Assembly: GCA_035771165.1 (NCBI GenBank)
Contig: JAWNZC010000322.1
Location: forward strand, 2,112,501-2,176,500
DNA: 64,000 nt
Direction: 5' to 3'
Source: Paragorgia papillata
Lineage: Eukaryota > Cnidaria > Anthozoa > Scleralcyonacea > Coralliidae
Every line of letters starts with the position of its first letter. Position 1 is the stretch's first letter. A program made the translations under genes and the position numbers. The notes beneath the pieces are model-generated. The model was not told the origin of the DNA. It saw only the letters and a list, made by a program, of their open reading frames with translations, and made no database searches. Below, one piece after another: positions 61,991 to 64,000 of this stretch.

Positions 61991-62658
61991 GGTGGCTCCA
62001 TACAGTTTCTTGAAAAAATGGAAAATACAAGTTTGAGAGTCCAAAACGCGTGATTAAACAGTTCGGAAAAATAATAAAACTAAATGTTATGCATAGTTAA
62101 ACAGTCTGACAATCAAAAACTGTTACCAAATAAATAGCAACAGTTGTTGCTATGGCAACAATGACGTTTCAAAATGGCTGCCAGTTACCCTTCAAACTCG
62201 TTTAATTCGAAAACAACTTTGGTGACCACCAATTTTTTTTTCTTTAAAACTTTTCTTGAAGTATGAGTAATCAATAGGCTGATTTAAAAAAAATTCTGTA
62301 GAAGGAAATTTTTAAAAAATTAACAAACATGATTTTTCCGGGGGGGAAATTATTCGTTCTACAGAATTTTTTTTAAATCGGCCTATTGATTACTCATCAA
62401 GTTTTAATGAAAAAAAAATTGGGGTCACCAAAGTTTTTTTCGAATTAAATTAGTTTGAAAGGTAATTGGCAGCCATTTTGAAACGTCATTGTTGCCATTG
62501 CAACAACTGTTGCTATTTATTTGGTAACAGTTTTTGATTGTCAGACTGTTTAACTATGCATAACATTTAGTTTTATTCTTTTTCCGAATTGTTTATGCAC
62601 GTGTTTTGGACTCTCAAACTTGTATTTTCCATTTTTCAAGAAACTGTATGGAGCCACC
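61991..62658. mobile_element. Palindromic element with TTAA target, 668 bp
   Basis: GGTGGCTCCATACAGTTTCT at one end and its complement at the other. The mirror symmetry runs through AACTGTTACCAAATAAATAG to a centre near 62330. TTAA lies at 61987-61990 and 62659-62662. No coding capacity. Confidence 0.88.
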
Positions 62659-62662
62659 TTAA

Positions 62663-64000
62663 GGCGGTTAAAAAACCCACCACCACTGAACGTGCATGAT
62701 GTAGTCTTTCTTCGTCGCGTCTCCATAAAATTTCGCTAAATCACCATTAAAACACCTCGGAAGACAATAGAGTTTCCAAACTAGAATAACAGATAGAGTT
62801 TCTCTCTCAACCAACTGTGGCACAACCAAATTATTAGGTATATCAAGAAACGAATCTAAAATTGAGTTTGGGAGCCATGTTTCCGTTTTTAGATCTACAT
62901 CTATTCAACCAGAAAGTAAAAGCAATCCCAATTCTTCCATCCTACGAACCAGAAAACAAGCATAATAGTTAATAATAAGGAAGATATTCTTGACACGTTT
63001 GGCTTATCATGGACATGGCGACAATTGATGTGAATAAGGTTTGAAGTAAGATGTTCTTGTGGAAATACGAAAGACTGGAATATGCTCGTCTTGTTAGACT
63101 GTACAAAAATATTACGATGACTTTTGAATTTCTTATCTTCACAGGCTCGTGTGCCTCTGGGTTTCTTTAATAAATTGTAGTTGGCATGTGATTCAAACCT
63201 CGAACAATAGAAGGGTTGTCAGTTCGTAAAGATTAAGATCTTGTTGATGACACGTCTCGTCAAAGGACAAAAACATTAGACTCAAATAAAGCCTAGCACA
63301 GAAAATATGAATTCTCAAATAATATCTAAGGTGTATAAATAGGCGAAATTCGAAGAGGATATAAAATAATAAATAATAATAGGAACATATTTTAATAGGA
63401 TGACCTCTTCAGTTTTATAAAAACTGCTATCAACGAGGGTCCTGTAAACTTAAACGGGCAGACACTAATATAAAGACGGCGCACAATATTTATCAAACTA
63501 CAGAGTAGTTTCTGCCAGAATATATTTACCCATCCAGTTTCTGTAAATATTTATTTCTATTTATTTACTCGATGTTAACCAGTTTCTTCAACCCCAAACC
63601 CTAATCCCCTATACAAATAATAAGTGTTTTCCCCTGTATATTTACTGTACACCAAATATAAATGTCACTATTTTAAGCCTACTTCCACTATAGCTATAGC
63701 TATATCTATAGTATATTTTGTTTATAAGTTTTAGCGTTTCTTCCAACCTTTCTTCAGTCGTGTATTCCCCCCCCCCCCCCCCATGGCTATAGAAAATGCC
63801 TTTGTACCCCCCAGTTATAACAACTAAAGATGTAATATCAATGAGTTAGCTGTTCTTGTTTGGTTGCCACCAAAGCTTCAATGCGAGGCTAAGATATCTT
63901 AAAACCATGAACCTCGTACGAAATTTGTGCTTCTAAACAAGTGAGTGGTTGAAGCATCAGCCATGACTAAGCTGCATTTTGCTATGCGCAAGTTACCATC
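62663..64000. other. No gene recognised; poly-C run
   Basis: AT-rich sequence with a TATAGCTATAGCTATATCTA run (about 63690) and a poly-C run (63767-63782). No exon-like pattern on either strand was convincing. Confidence 0.45.

Overview
The window looks like animal nuclear DNA, most probably from a cnidarian. It is AT-rich and gene-poor, its exons are bounded by GT-AG splice sites, and it is crowded with decayed transposons: Penelope-like elements with GIY-YIG endonuclease remnants and hammerhead ribozymes, LINEs, Tc1/Tigger, hAT-like, Harbinger-like, Crypton-type and many palindromic MITEs. The cnidarian call is an inference from this repeat mix and from the protein types; no marker gene settles the species.

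Three host genes can be supported, all on the minus strand. Two are tandem paralogues of a secreted protein that starts with a signal peptide followed by a thrombospondin-N/laminin-G-like (TSPN/LamG) domain. Gene A has exons at 45801-45747, 41841-41556 and 40149-39852, then a Thr/Pro linker exon (34874-34807) and a von Willebrand C (VWC) half-domain exon (33901-33815). Gene B has exons at 21883-21823, 11702-11416 and 2478-2181, and its 3' part runs off the left edge of the window. Intron positions and phases agree between A and B, and a non-coding intron block (185-900 and 36925-37600) was duplicated with them. Gene B carries a one-base insertion and an early stop in exon 2, and a transposon sits just upstream of its promoter, so B may be a pseudogene.

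The third gene (54584-46794, with a probable 5'UTR exon at 56466) encodes about 960 residues in five coding exons whose phases all fit: a long Ser/Pro tandem-repeat region with a Tyr-Pro-Gln-Ser-Pro-Ser-like core, a Gln-rich coiled coil and an acidic C-terminus. I do not recognise its family with confidence.

Layout: 0-2 kb microsatellite, duplicated intron block and a hammerhead unit; 2-7 kb gene B exon 3, Penelope remnants and a 1.5-kb foldback element; 7-14.3 kb nested MITEs, an inverted hAT-like pair and a pure GACC microsatellite; 14.3-17.3 kb two LINE fragments, one split by a Tigger element; 18-20.4 kb a textbook hammerhead and a nested Tc1-like element; 21.8-23.2 kb gene B start and foldback transposon; 23-33 kb mostly anonymous repeats; 33-46 kb gene A; 46.8-56.5 kb the Ser/Pro-Gln gene; 56.5-64 kb MITEs and two long tandem arrays.

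The strongest points for follow-up are the hammerhead ribozyme motifs of different designs (two strong, one good, one weak), the tandem gene pair with one damaged copy and a natural empty site for the promoter-proximal insertion, and the unidentified repeat protein. All boundaries were read by eye; no alignment, folding or database search was run.
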